Notes: a model not told the origin generated them from the letters alone. DNA of 64,000 nt from Agrobacterium cavarae (GCF_004310285.1 NZ_SISF01000033.1:372001-436000); one strand, 5' to 3'; numbered from the stretch's first letter, positions 34,575 through 44,130 are shown. Made by a program: numbers and translations.

Positions 34575-34713
34575 GGTTTTTCCAATCGTCAGTCATAACG
34601 GGGGTAAAGGCCCCGCCGCCTGTCGTCAAATCCATGAGGCTCCGCCTCAAGAGAGGCATGGAAGCTTGGATTTTCAAGCGCTGCATATAGAAAGAAAAGC
34701 CCTTAAACGCAAG

Positions 34714-34739
34714 TACGGGGCGGCACGTGCCACCCCGTA
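34714..34739 (-). terminator. Possible terminator after the OpgC-like gene
   Basis: TACGGGG..GGCAC and GTGCC..CCCCGTA form a nearly perfect 13-bp stem in the 26 bases directly after the OpgC-like stop. The T-rich tract on the minus strand is weak, so termination efficiency is uncertain. Confidence 0.45.
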
Positions 34740-34764
34740 GAGGATTTGTCGTTGCGTTGCCGGA

Positions 34765-35952
34765 TCAGGCGCCAGCAGTCTTCTGGCTGTTGCCGATCCA
34801 CTTGTCTCGTTCGCGCCAGAGAGCGGGGATCGCCAGCATCGCGATACCGACGACGGCAATCGCTGTCTTCTGGATCTGCGTCAGCTCTGCCGTGCGGCCA
34901 TCCAGATAGTAGATGCCGTAGACGATGGCGACGTGCCACACATAGACCTGCAGCGAGTGGCGACCAAGAAGCTGCAGGAACTTCAGGGACAGCACCCAGA
35001 TGACGCCAGCGGCGATCTTCTGCACGATCGGGTTGTGATGCTTTGGACCGGCGATGATGAGCCATGTGAGGCCAACACCGACGGCAAGGAAGTTGATCAG
35101 GTAAACCGGGCCGAAGTCGGCGCGGATTTCCATGGTCGAGAACTTGCCGAGCACGAATTCCGGCATCAGGTTCCAGGCGGTGGCAATGCGCAGCGGCACG
35201 AAGAACACGCAGACGATCAGCGCGGCCTTGGCAATCCAGCTACGCTCCGGCGAGAATATCTTCGTCCACGGAATACGGTTTTGCGCAGTCATCGCGCCGA
35301 GTACCAGTGCCGTGTAGAACACCAGCTGCCAGCCAAACAGGTTGAAGCTGACGCGAATGCCCTGCTCGTCCACGCCCTTGACGATCTCGTTCATCGGCGC
35401 GGTGAAGAGCTGCTGCAGGCCAAGCTGTCCCGCCATCCACACCAGCAGAGACCCGGCCATGACATAGGCCCACTTGCCGTCGATGCACAGTTTCACCAGG
35501 AAGGGCGCAAAGATCATGTAGACGATATATTGCGGCAGGATGTCCATGAAGGTCGGCTGGAACAGGAAGGTGGCTATGGCCGCCAGACGAAGCGGATCGT
35601 CAAAGGACGTCATGCCGAGCCAATTGTACCAGATATAAGGAGCGTGCGGGATGACCATGCGTGCGAAGAGGACGGCGATCACCAGTCCCATCGCGTATTT
35701 GTACAGTTCGAGCGCACGGTTCCAGATCATGTCGCGCCCGGCCTCGTAGCCGTATTTCACCATCTTGCGGGCATACACCATGCCGATCAGAAGGCCGGAC
35801 AGGAACACGAAGCCCTGTGCGTCCTCAACGAAGGCAAACTGGCGATGGTTGATTTCCACCAGCCAGAAACCGCCTGCGAAGACCAGATGGTTGATCAGCA
35901 TAAAGACGAGGAAATAGCCGCGCATCCCGTCGATCAGGTCGAAGCGTTTCAT
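34765..35952 (-). CDS. opgC: OpgC-like membrane acyltransferase
   Basis: This 395-residue protein has about ten membrane helices and matches the OpgC family, which adds succinyl groups to periplasmic glucans. The N-terminal RFDLIDGMRGYFLVFMLINH is the family signature, with the DILPQYIVYMIFAPFLVK segment and the C-terminal LLGRHSLQVYVWHVAIVYG motif. In rhizobia the substrate would be cyclic beta-1,2-glucan. That last step is inference, since no glucan synthase lies in the window. Confidence 0.87.
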   Translation of the reverse strand: MKRFDLIDGMRGYFLVFMLINHLVFAGGFWLVEINHRQFAFVEDAQGFVFLSGLLIGMVYARKMVKYGYEAGRDMIWNRALELYKYAMGLVIAVLFARMVIPHAPYIWYNWLGMTSFDDPLRLAAIATFLFQPTFMDILPQYIVYMIFAPFLVKLCIDGKWAYVMAGSLLVWMAGQLGLQQLFTAPMNEIVKGVDEQGIRVSFNLFGWQLVFYTALVLGAMTAQNRIPWTKIFSPERSWIAKAALIVCVFFVPLRIATAWNLMPEFVLGKFSTMEIRADFGPVYLINFLAVGVGLTWLIIAGPKHHNPIVQKIAAGVIWVLSLKFLQLLGRHSLQVYVWHVAIVYGIYYLDGRTAELTQIQKTAIAVVGIAMLAIPALWRERDKWIGNSQKTAGA

Positions 35953-36318
35953 CGTTAAAGCTCTCCATTTCGCGGACCGCGCTGTGGCTGGTCGCCGTGT
36001 TCCTCTGCTCGGGTGTTGTCCGAAGGTCGGCCCGAAGTTCGGATTGTCAACGCGAATAAAAGGCGGGAGTTCCGCCTATGCGCGCATTTGCTAAAACGCG
36101 AGCGGTTCACATTGACGTGTGCCTGTCTGGTTAGAAGGCCGCGACTGAATGCGGGATGAACGAAAAAAGGCAATACGTGGACAAGGTTGGGCACCGTCCC
36201 TCCCCCATTTCACGCCGGTCGCCTGAACCGCCTGCTCACCAGTGCAAAGCGGCAAAAAAGAAAAAGGCGCTGGGGTCTGACCCCGGCGCCATAAATCATT
36301 GGAAGAAATCGATGCGCG
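35953..36318. other. Intergenic region between the OpgC-like and Tim44-domain genes
   Basis: This stretch holds no gene I can support. It must contain the OpgC-like gene's promoter at the left and the terminator of the Tim44-domain gene at the right (36266-36290). A short imperfect repeat (AAGGTCGGCCCGAAGTTCGG, 36021-36040) is the only other structure I noticed. Confidence 0.6.
36266..36290 (-). terminator. Intrinsic terminator after the Tim44-domain gene
   Basis: On the minus strand GGCGCC-GGGG and CCCC-AGCGCC form a strong stem, followed by TTTTTCTTTTTT. It lies 28 bases after the gene's stop codon. Confidence 0.9.
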
Positions 36319-37395
36319 TTACGCAGCGGCCTGGATTGCGGCCACCTGCCAGTCGGATCCGCCCTTGCGAACGAAGGTCCACATCTCGACCGATTCTTCC
36401 GGTTCGTGCTCATTGCCTTCGATGACCTTGCCGGTGGCGCGGTCGCGCATGATGTCGATCGCCGAATAACGCATCGCAACGGTCGCGTAATCCTGGCCCT
36501 CTTCGTGCCAGGCTTCGGCAACGTCACCCTGCAAGAGCGTCACATCGCGTACATCGTTCTTCACGCCGCTCGTGGCATGGTCGCTGAGTTCTTCGGCAAG
36601 ATAAGACATGGCCTCCGGCGTCGTCAGCTTGCGTAGCGTACCGTAGTCTTCCGCAGCATAAGCGGACTGAACCTGCTGCAGCATGTGCTGGAAGGTTTCG
36701 AGGTCGCCATGCGTCACGCCGATTTCGTCGCCTTCGGACATGGCATTTTCATGCGGTACGGGTTTGGCAACCACGGATTCGGCAGCCGCCGTTGCGGCAG
36801 CAGCGCCACCAAAGGCACCGGCACGCGAGCCCATCTGCGGGATCTTGAAACCACCATGGCCCTGGGGCTGATTGGCGGAATAGTCGCTGCGCGCGTTGTT
36901 CGAGCCGCCTGCACCGCCATAAGCGGGCTCAGCGGCCTTGCGGCGCGAGGCGAAGAAACGCATGGCGAGCATGATGAGACCGCCGATCAGCAGTCCCTGC
37001 AGCAGCATTCCGAAGAAGCCAGCCAGACCGCCGAAGCCGCCACCCATGAGCATGCCGAACAGGCCGCCCATCAACAGGCCGCCCATGAGACCGCCCATCA
37101 TGCCACCGAACATGCCGCGGTTCTGCTGCGGCGCCTGCGCGCCTGGACGTGCCGGCTGCGCTGCATTTGGCTGGGTCGCTTGGTTCGTGTTCGGCGTCAT
37201 GCTGCGGTTCATCGGCGCGGCCTGGCCCGGTGCGGTATTGGTTGCGGGCGGTGCCGAAAAGGTCCGCGTGCCGCGGCTGCCGAAACCGCCGCTCGCGCGG
37301 CGCGCTTCTGCCATATCGACAGCCACGAACGAAACCGCAATCCCCAGAGCGGCAACTGCGAACAAACCTTTAAAGCGCCGAATGGCAGCAAACAT
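36319..37395 (-). CDS. Tim44-like domain protein
   Basis: This 358-residue protein starts with a signal or anchor (MFAAIRRFKGLFAVAALGIAVSF), then a Pro/Gln/Asn-rich linker, and a Gly/Met-rich hydrophobic stretch (residues about 85-145, GGMMGGLMGGLLMGGLFGML), which probably spans the membrane. The C-terminal 160 residues form a Tim44/TIM44-like lipid- or protein-binding domain (FQHMLQQVQSAYAAEDYGTL, then EMWTFVRKGGSDWQVAAIQ). ATG 37395 is six bases after AGGAG; earlier in-frame ATGs are too close. Bacterial members have no defined role; inner-membrane protein handling is suggested by the domain only. Confidence 0.87.
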   Translation of the reverse strand: MFAAIRRFKGLFAVAALGIAVSFVAVDMAEARRASGGFGSRGTRTFSAPPATNTAPGQAAPMNRSMTPNTNQATQPNAAQPARPGAQAPQQNRGMFGGMMGGLMGGLLMGGLFGMLMGGGFGGLAGFFGMLLQGLLIGGLIMLAMRFFASRRKAAEPAYGGAGGSNNARSDYSANQPQGHGGFKIPQMGSRAGAFGGAAAATAAAESVVAKPVPHENAMSEGDEIGVTHGDLETFQHMLQQVQSAYAAEDYGTLRKLTTPEAMSYLAEELSDHATSGVKNDVRDVTLLQGDVAEAWHEEGQDYATVAMRYSAIDIMRDRATGKVIEGNEHEPEESVEMWTFVRKGGSDWQVAAIQAAA

Positions 37396-37542
37396 CGTCA
37401 TCTCCTGTTGGGTCGCCCTCCCATTGAGCGACAAAGAACAAAAGGCATATAGCAACTATCGGTCTTTGTTTTGAGGGTGAGAACCATAAATATTTCGTGA
37501 TATGCAATCCTCGGTAGATTTACGCTTCATCGCGCAATAAAA

Positions 37543-37573
37543 AGCCCGGTGCAGATAGGATCCGCACCGGGCT
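37543..37573 (-). terminator. Intrinsic terminator after serA
   Basis: AGCCCGGTGC pairs with GCACCGGGCT around an 11-base loop, and the minus strand continues TTTTTATTG. It is 27 bases after the serA stop. Confidence 0.9.
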
Positions 37574-37599
37574 AAAACGGTCAAGAAGGCTCTCGCCGA

Positions 37600-39195
37600 T
37601 CAGTCGATGTTGAATGTCAGTGGCTTGACCTGACGGATGGCCGGGTTGGCGCGCAGCTTGTCGAGCACCTCTTCCGAAACGGGGCCGTCGACATAGAGCA
37701 GCGCAATCGCATCGCCACCATTGGCTTCGCGGCCAAGCTGGAAGTTTGCAATGTTGACGCCTGCCTCACCGAGCGTCGTGCCCATGAAGCCGATCATGCC
37801 AGGCACGTCGGTGTTGGTGATGTAGATCATGTGCTGACCGACATCGGCATCCATGTTGATGTTCTTGATCTGGATGAAGCGGGCCTTGCCATCCGAGAAC
37901 ACCGTGCCGGCAACCGAACGAACCTGGTTTTCGGTCTTGACGGTGAGCTTGATGAAGCCGTCATAGACACCGGTCTTGTCGCGCTTGACCTCGGAGAGGA
38001 TGATGCCCTTTTCCTTGATCATGATCGGTGCGGAAACCATGTTGACGTCTGCCACCTGCGGACGGATGAGACCGGCCAGAAGCGCGCTCGTCAGCGCCTT
38101 GGTGTTCATGTTGGCGGTTGCACCATCATACAGGATTTCAATTTCCTTGGTGGCGCTTTCCTGCACCTGACCAACGAAAGAGCCGAGGACGTCGGCAAGC
38201 TTGATGAAGGGCTTCAGACGCGGCGCTTCGTCAGCGGTGATCGAAGGCATGTTGATGGCGTTGGAAACCGCACCCTTGACGAGGTAATCCGACATCTGCT
38301 CGGCAACCTGCAGCGCGACATTTTCCTGTGCTTCCGTGGTGGACGCGCCGAGATGCGGCGTGCAGACCACATTCGGCAGGCCGAAAAGCGGGCTTTCGGT
38401 TGCAGGCTCGACTTCGAAGACGTCGAAACCGGCGCCAGCCACATGGCCGGACTTGATGGCGTCGGCAAGCGCTGCCTCATCCACCAGACCGCCACGGGCG
38501 CAGTTGATGATGCGGACACCCTTCTTGGTCTTGGCAAGGTTCTGCGCACCCAGAATACCGCGCGTCTTGTCGGTCATCGGCACGTGCAGCGTAATGAAGT
38601 CGGCCTGGGCCAGAAGCTCATCGAGCTCGACCTTGGTCACACCCATTTCCTGTGCGCGTTCCGGCGACAGGAAGGGATCGTAAGCCAGCACGTTCATCTT
38701 CAGACCGAGCGCACGTGAGCAGACGATGGAGCCGATATTGCCGGCACCGATGACGCCGAGCGTCTTGCCGGTGATTTCGACACCCATGAATTTCGACTTT
38801 TCCCACTTGCCGGCCTGGGTGGAGGTATCCGCTGCCGGAAGCTGGCGGGCAACGGCAAACATCAGCGCGATGGCGTGTTCTGCCGTGGTGATGGAGTTGC
38901 CGAAAGGCGTGTTCATGACGATGATGCCGCGGCGCGATGCAGCGGGGATATCGACGTTATCGACGCCGATGCCGGCGCGGCCGATGACCTTGAGGTTCTT
39001 GGCCGATTCGATAAGCTTTTCCGTCGCCTTGGTGGCAGAGCGGATGGCCAGACCATCATAATTGCCGATGATTTCGGCAAGCTTGTCTTTGTCCTTGCCG
39101 AGCTTCGGCTGGAAATCGACCTCGACGCCACGGTCGCGGAAGATTTGAACGGCGGTTTCCGACAGTTCGTCAGATACGAGTACGCGAGGTGCCAT
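37600..39195 (-). CDS. serA: D-3-phosphoglycerate dehydrogenase
   Basis: This 531-residue long-form enzyme catalyses the first step of serine synthesis. The N-terminal substrate domain is followed by the NAD-binding fold with LGVIGAGNIGSIV, and the catalytic Arg, Glu and His in NCARGGLVDE, FDVFEVEPATESPLF and CTPHLGAST. The intervening domain (about 320-450) and the C-terminal ACT domain (MIYITNTDVPGMIGFMGTTL) complete the fold, and allow serine feedback. AGGAG precedes ATG 39195. It lies 80 bases after serC, and a hairpin sits between them. Confidence 0.97.
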   Translation of the reverse strand: MAPRVLVSDELSETAVQIFRDRGVEVDFQPKLGKDKDKLAEIIGNYDGLAIRSATKATEKLIESAKNLKVIGRAGIGVDNVDIPAASRRGIIVMNTPFGNSITTAEHAIALMFAVARQLPAADTSTQAGKWEKSKFMGVEITGKTLGVIGAGNIGSIVCSRALGLKMNVLAYDPFLSPERAQEMGVTKVELDELLAQADFITLHVPMTDKTRGILGAQNLAKTKKGVRIINCARGGLVDEAALADAIKSGHVAGAGFDVFEVEPATESPLFGLPNVVCTPHLGASTTEAQENVALQVAEQMSDYLVKGAVSNAINMPSITADEAPRLKPFIKLADVLGSFVGQVQESATKEIEILYDGATANMNTKALTSALLAGLIRPQVADVNMVSAPIMIKEKGIILSEVKRDKTGVYDGFIKLTVKTENQVRSVAGTVFSDGKARFIQIKNINMDADVGQHMIYITNTDVPGMIGFMGTTLGEAGVNIANFQLGREANGGDAIALLYVDGPVSEEVLDKLRANPAIRQVKPLTFNID

Positions 39196-39246
39196 GGTGT
39201 GGGCTCCTTGAAAAGCGGTTTATGCGTGAAAGCGAAAAGTGTGTGC

Positions 39247-39267
39247 GGCCCTGCAACGCGCAGGGCC
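39247..39267 (-). terminator. Hairpin between serC and serA
   Basis: GGCCCTGC and GCAGGGCC form a perfect 8-bp stem with a five-base loop, nine bases after the serC stop, followed on the minus strand by GCACACTTTT. The T run is weak, so it may act as a partial terminator or an RNA stabiliser between the two operon genes. Confidence 0.5.
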
Positions 39268-39275
39268 GGAATTGA

Positions 39276-40454
39276 TCAGGCCGCAGCCTTGGCAAGCGTT
39301 GCCTTCTGCGTTTCGAAAGCCCACTTCAACCAGGGCATCACAGCCTTCATGTCGGCCGTTTCGATGGTCGCACCAGCCCAGATGCGAAGGCCGGACGGCG
39401 CGTCGCGATAGGCGCCGATGTCGAGCGCGACGTTTTCCTTTTCGAGAAGGGCAACCATGCCCTTGGCGAAATCGGCCTGGGCGCCAGCATCAAGGGCTGC
39501 AACATCCTTGCAGACGATCTTGAGGCAGACGGAGGTGTTGGAGCGCGTCTCATCGGCAACCGCCAGATTGGCGATCCAGTTGTTCTCGGCGACGAAGTCG
39601 AAGATGACCTTGGCATTGGCATCGGCACGGGCGATCAGCGCCTTGAGGCCACCCAGGTTCTTCGCCCAGAGAAGCGCATCGATATAGTCTTCAACGCAGA
39701 GCATCGAGGGCGTGTTGATCGTCTCACCTGTGAAGATGCCTTCGATCAGCTTGCCGCCGGACGTCATGCGGAAAATCTTCGGCAGTGGCCAGGCGGGAAC
39801 ATAGGTCGTCAGACGCTCGACGGCGCGTGGCGAAAGAATGATGACGCCATGGCCACCTTCACCGCCCAGAACCTTCTGCCAGGAGAAGGTCGTAACATCG
39901 AGCTTGGCGAAATCGAGATCCTGCGCGAATGCGGCAGAGGTTGCGTCACAAATGGTAAGGCCCTTGCGATCGGCGGGAATGAAATCGGCGTTGGGAACGC
40001 GAACACCGGAGGTGGTGCCGTTCCAGGTAAAGACCACGTCGCGGTCGAAATCGACCTCTGCAAGGTTCGGCAGGAGGCCGTAATCGGCCTCGAACTTGCG
40101 AACATCTTTGAGCTTCAGCTGCTTGACGACATCGGTCACCCAGCCGGCACCGAAGCTTTCCCAGGCAACCATGTCCACGCCGCGTTCGCCAAGCAGCGAC
40201 CACAGGGCCATTTCAACGGCGCCGGTGTCGGATGCGGGAACGATACCGATACGATAATCGGCGGGAACATTCAGAATTTCGCGGGTGAGATCAATGGCCT
40301 GCTTCAGCTTGGCTTTGCCAACCTTGGCACGATGCGAACGGCCAAGCGGTGCATCGGCGAGAACTTCAAGCGACCAACCGGGGCGCTTCGAGCAGGGACC
40401 TGAAGAAAAATGCGTATTGCCCGGACGCACGTCCGGCTTCACTATATCTGTCAT
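39276..40454 (-). CDS. serC: Phosphoserine aminotransferase
   Basis: This 392-residue PLP enzyme makes phosphoserine from 3-phosphohydroxypyruvate. The PLP lysine is in TTFSWQKVLGGEGGHG, the phosphate loop in PASDTGAVEMALWSLLG, and TWNGTTSGVRVPN is the strand next to the cofactor. The length and N-terminus (MTDIVKPDVRPGNTHFSSGP) fit the alphaproteobacterial form. The start at 40454 lies within a leader with two hairpins, and serA follows. Confidence 0.96.
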   Translation of the reverse strand: MTDIVKPDVRPGNTHFSSGPCSKRPGWSLEVLADAPLGRSHRAKVGKAKLKQAIDLTREILNVPADYRIGIVPASDTGAVEMALWSLLGERGVDMVAWESFGAGWVTDVVKQLKLKDVRKFEADYGLLPNLAEVDFDRDVVFTWNGTTSGVRVPNADFIPADRKGLTICDATSAAFAQDLDFAKLDVTTFSWQKVLGGEGGHGVIILSPRAVERLTTYVPAWPLPKIFRMTSGGKLIEGIFTGETINTPSMLCVEDYIDALLWAKNLGGLKALIARADANAKVIFDFVAENNWIANLAVADETRSNTSVCLKIVCKDVAALDAGAQADFAKGMVALLEKENVALDIGAYRDAPSGLRIWAGATIETADMKAVMPWLKWAFETQKATLAKAAA

Positions 40455-40458
40455 TTGA

Positions 40459-40495
40459 CTATCCTTCCAGATAGGCGCTCCACGTTAGGGTGGAG
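40459..40495 (-). promoter_or_regulatory. serC leader RNA (candidate serC motif)
   Basis: On the minus strand, CTCCAC-CCTAAC-GTGGAG (40495-40478) is followed at three bases by CTATC-TGGAAG-GATAG (40474-40459), whose loop and 3' arm contain the ribosome binding site GGAAGGA of serC, four bases before the ATG. Two small hairpins with a masked ribosome binding site directly upstream of serC are what is expected of the conserved serC RNA motif of alphaproteobacteria described with the SAM-II riboswitch work. Ligand unknown. Confidence 0.75.
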
Positions 40496-40607
40496 TGTCC
40501 TGACACCGTTGCTATTCCTCTCGCCCGTTTCCGTCAAGCGGAATATGTCGCAAGCTTCGATAATTTTGTCCGATCTGCGCCAGAAGCCGATAACCGCACA
40601 AACGAAA

Positions 40608-40635
40608 ACCGCCCGTATCGATGAGATACGAGCGG
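40608..40635 (-). terminator. Intrinsic terminator after the 40663 outer-membrane gene
   Basis: ACCGCTCGTATC and GATACGGGCGGT pair with one mismatch around TCATC, and the minus strand continues TTTTCGTTTG. It is 28 bases after the stop of the outer-membrane gene and separates it from serC. Confidence 0.82.
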
Positions 40636-40662
40636 TCGAAGTCTATAGTCGGTCTGTGACGT

Positions 40663-41457
40663 TTACTTGTAAACGGCAGGCTGAACCGGAATATCGGCTG
40701 GTGGCATGTACTGTGCGGTATCGCAGCCATTGAAGACATAGCGGCCGCCGAGACGGATTTCATGCGAGGTCAAGCCCTTGTCGCGACCAGGACCAGCAGC
40801 GCCATTGAGACCGAACATTTCGCCCTGGCCGATCTGGCGGAAGCGATAGCCGATATCGGCCTTGAAGTCGCAGGTGACATCAACCGAGGCACCGGCCATC
40901 AAAGCGTAAGCGAAGCGCCAGCTGCCCTTGCCATCGAATTCGCAGCAACCCGAATCGGTCTTGAACGTATCCCACTTCACATGCGCGCCACCGATACCTG
41001 CACCGAGATAGGGGGTAACACGGCCATAGGTGCCGAGATCGACATAGGCGTTCGCCATCAGGCCAAAGGCCTGCAGCGAGGTGTGCGACTCGAGGCTTGG
41101 AGCGGAGCCCCGGAATTTCGACTTCGACAGATAATCGAGGGTCAGGTCGGTTCGCAGATAATTGTTGATCTGGTAGCCCACGCCTGCGCCGAAGAGGACA
41201 CTGTCCTTCTGGGACGTGCTGGTAAAGCTCACATCTTCCATCGCGGATGCCGACACTGCCCGGTTGAAGCTGCCGCCACGGAACTTGTTGAAGGAATAGC
41301 CGACATCGCCACGCAGATACCAGCCGCTTGCTTCCTTCACCTGAATTTCCGGTGCGGGCTCAATATAGGCTGGTGGGGCTGACTGATAGACATCCGCAGC
41401 GAGTGCGTGCTGACCTGCCATCAGAGCGGCAACGACACCGATCAGGCTCTTCTTCAT
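40663..41457 (-). CDS. Outer-membrane beta-barrel protein
   Basis: This 264-residue protein has a signal peptide (MKKSLIGVVAALMAGQHALAA) and a barrel of about eight strands: SGWYLRGDVGYSFNKFRGG, LFGAGVGYQINNYLRTDLTL, LMANAYVDLGTYGRVTPYLG and DIGYRFRQIG. It resembles Omp25/OmpA-type rhizobial surface proteins. Two cysteines (DSGCCEF) are unusual in a barrel loop. ATG 41457 has GGAG upstream; the frame runs further but only through non-protein-like codons. Confidence 0.88.
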   Translation of the reverse strand: MKKSLIGVVAALMAGQHALAADVYQSAPPAYIEPAPEIQVKEASGWYLRGDVGYSFNKFRGGSFNRAVSASAMEDVSFTSTSQKDSVLFGAGVGYQINNYLRTDLTLDYLSKSKFRGSAPSLESHTSLQAFGLMANAYVDLGTYGRVTPYLGAGIGGAHVKWDTFKTDSGCCEFDGKGSWRFAYALMAGASVDVTCDFKADIGYRFRQIGQGEMFGLNGAAGPGRDKGLTSHEIRLGGRYVFNGCDTAQYMPPADIPVQPAVYK

Positions 41458-41514
41458 GTGGGCGGCTCCATAAACGGCATACGCGAACGGCGCGTACACC
41501 AGTGAATTCTTCAC

Positions 41515-41960
41515 TTATGAAACATGAAGGAAATTGGTTAAGTGACGATTAATATCACGGCCAGTACAGGTCGTTTTGCTAATAAATACAGTCAACACCC
41601 GGTTAAAGGAAGCAACGTCTACACCTCAAAGTGCGCATTCACACGCAGGAATGCGCTCCAGCACATCCAAAAGCTGCACGTCAGCAAGTCTACGCCGCTG
41701 CGCCGAACCGGTACGTTTCTGTAGAATTATTCCCTTTTGATAGACAACAGTATTAACCGGCACACAGTATAAAACGAAACGTGTGTGAACATCGGGAAAC
41801 TTAGACCCTTCCAGATGGTTCAAACGCAGAACGTTTAGACTTTGCCCGTCATCGTCCCCACAAGCGACCACGACGAAGCCACTCACAGCGTTCGCTAGCA
41901 ACTGCATCACGACAATCCCGTTGAGAAGACGACACAACAACTGTTCGAGAGTGGCCTTCG
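41515..41960. other. Intergenic region before the GGDEF-EAL gene
   Basis: This 446-base stretch contains no convincing gene. A minus-strand frame across 41626-42003 would overlap the start of the GGDEF-EAL gene and is not protein-like. Both flanking promoters (outer-membrane gene leftward, GGDEF-EAL rightward) should lie here. Confidence 0.6.
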
Positions 41961-43913
41961 TTGAAAACCAATCTGAAAAGCATCTTCGACTTCTCTCCCA
42001 CACCTCGGGACAATCCGGTGTTGTTGAGAGCGCAATATGTGGCCTTCAGCCAGCAGATGCCGATGATGTACTTCATTCTACTCTCGAGCACGTGGGCGCT
42101 GGCCTTAACCTATCTGCACACCGCGCCGAGGCTGCTGTCGCTTGGCGTCCCATGCCTCTTCACCGTGATGTGCGGGGCGCGCATCCTCTTTTGGCTACGG
42201 TCTAGAGGTGATACTCCGCCCATTGCGGCTGTCGCATCCAGCATGAGGCGGATCAACATCCTTGGGGCGGTAATTGCCGCGTCCTTTACCACATGGTCCT
42301 GTCTTCTCTATCCCTATGGGGACGCCTTCCAGAAATCACATGTCGCCTTCTATATGGCGATCACCGTCATTTCCTGCATCTTCTGCATGATGCATGTGCG
42401 CTCTGCCGCCCTCATGGTCACGGCGATCGTCAACGGCACCTTCGTCGTTTTCTTCGCATCCACCGGGCACCTGACGCTCATTGCCACAGCCATCAACATT
42501 CTGCTCGTCTGTTTCGGCATGCTGGTCGTGCTGAAGATCAACTACGATAATTTCGAGCAAATGGTGCTGGCGCAGCAGAAGACCGAAGCCCTGAGCAACG
42601 AGAACCTCAAGCTCGCCAATATCGATAGCTTGACCGAACTCCCGAACCGCCGCGCCTTCTTTCATCATCTCGACACGTCCTTCACCCTCGCCCAGGCGGA
42701 AAATCATCGCCTCGCCGTCGGTGTGATCGATCTAGACGGCTTCAAACCCGTCAACGACCTTTACGGGCACTCCGCTGGCGACCGGCTTTTGAAAGAGGTC
42801 GGTGAGAGGCTGCAAGACGTCTGCAACGCCGAAAGCATGTTCCTGTCGCGCTTGGGTGGCGATGAGTTTGCTTTCATCATCTCCGGTCAGGTGAACGAGA
42901 ATACCGTTCTTGCCGCGGGAAACCTGATGGGCTCCAAACTCCGCATCCCCTTTGAAACGCCGGATGCGACGATCATGATTTCCGCCTCGATCGGCATCGC
43001 CATCTATCCGGATGTGGCGTCCACGCCCGAGGAACTGTTCGACCGGGCCGACTATGCGCTCTACCAGAGCAAGCGCGAACATCGCGGCAACAGCACCCTG
43101 TTCACCACCAAGCATATCGTCGAAATCCACCGCGATGCGCGCGTGGAGCAGACGCTGCGGCAAGCCGATCTCGCAAACGAGTTGTCGGTGGTCTATCAAC
43201 CGATCCTCGACGTCAACTCCGGCAAGACAGTCGGTTTCGAAGCGCTTGCGCGCTGGAACAGCAAGCTTCTCGGTACTGTCCCACCGGCACAGTTCATTCC
43301 GATCGCAGAGCGCGCCGGCATCATCAACATGCTGACCAAACCGCTGTTGAAAAAGGCATTGGCCGCTGCGAAGACATGGCCGCAGCACATTCGATTGTCC
43401 TTCAATCTCTCTGCCCAGGACATCAACAGCTCTGAAGCCACGCTTGGCATCATCGCCATCATCGCCAATAGCGGCTTCGACCCGCAGCGGCTGGATCTCG
43501 AGATCACCGAAACCGCGATCATTCACGACACCCGGCAGGCACGCAAATCCGTCGAGATGCTACGAAAGATCGGCTGCGGCATTTCGCTCGACGATTTCGG
43601 CACCGGCTATTCGAGCCTGACCTCGCTTCACTCTTTACCGCTGACCAAGCTCAAGATCGACCGCAGCTTCGTCAGAAACATTCAGGATAGCGACGCCAGC
43701 TACAACATCGTCCGCTCGCTGCTGACGCTCAGCCGTGAAATGGGCCTGGACACGATTGTGGAGGGCGTCGAAACTCAGGCCGAACTCGCCGTCATCAAGG
43801 CGCTCGGCGGTACGCTGGTGCAGGGCTATGTCTTTTCCCGTCCGATCCAGGCGGATGATGTGCATGCCTTTCTGAACGGATGTGTTGAGGACAGCCTTCA
43901 GCAGTGGGCGTGA
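41961..43913 (+). CDS. Membrane GGDEF-EAL cyclic-di-GMP protein
   Basis: This 650-residue protein begins with TTG at 41961; a GAGAGTGG sequence lies upstream. Five to six membrane helices (about 33-195, e.g. YMAITVISCIFCMM) lead to a short coiled linker. The cyclase domain has intact GGDEF at residues 299-303 but no RxxD inhibitory site. The phosphodiesterase domain has EAL at 427-429 and the further metal and substrate motifs ETAIIHD, LDDFGTGYSS, KLKIDRS and EGVET. Both activities are therefore possible. It stands alone and would change motility or attachment through c-di-GMP. Confidence 0.93.
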   Translation: MKTNLKSIFDFSPTPRDNPVLLRAQYVAFSQQMPMMYFILLSSTWALALTYLHTAPRLLSLGVPCLFTVMCGARILFWLRSRGDTPPIAAVASSMRRINILGAVIAASFTTWSCLLYPYGDAFQKSHVAFYMAITVISCIFCMMHVRSAALMVTAIVNGTFVVFFASTGHLTLIATAINILLVCFGMLVVLKINYDNFEQMVLAQQKTEALSNENLKLANIDSLTELPNRRAFFHHLDTSFTLAQAENHRLAVGVIDLDGFKPVNDLYGHSAGDRLLKEVGERLQDVCNAESMFLSRLGGDEFAFIISGQVNENTVLAAGNLMGSKLRIPFETPDATIMISASIGIAIYPDVASTPEELFDRADYALYQSKREHRGNSTLFTTKHIVEIHRDARVEQTLRQADLANELSVVYQPILDVNSGKTVGFEALARWNSKLLGTVPPAQFIPIAERAGIINMLTKPLLKKALAAAKTWPQHIRLSFNLSAQDINSSEATLGIIAIIANSGFDPQRLDLEITETAIIHDTRQARKSVEMLRKIGCGISLDDFGTGYSSLTSLHSLPLTKLKIDRSFVRNIQDSDASYNIVRSLLTLSREMGLDTIVEGVETQAELAVIKALGGTLVQGYVFSRPIQADDVHAFLNGCVEDSLQQWA

Positions 43914-44130
43914 CGCGGTCATAGGCAAGCGGGCGGCAAAGCAAGCGCAGCAAAAATACCGAGGCGTTCTGACCTCGCCTCTTGATCACCCTTGGTCTGG
44001 ACCCATTGCTGTCCGGTTCGATGTTGTGACGTACGACGTATGTCTTTGATCGAGCTTATCTTTTCTGTGTCTTCGACGAGTTGCACCGCGACGGCGACGA
44101 AGGAACGGGAGCATTGATAGTTACGTTCGT

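Noticed and set aside
33264..34598. 444-codon plus-strand frame across mnmA
   Set aside because: Antisense to a complete MnmA with all catalytic motifs.
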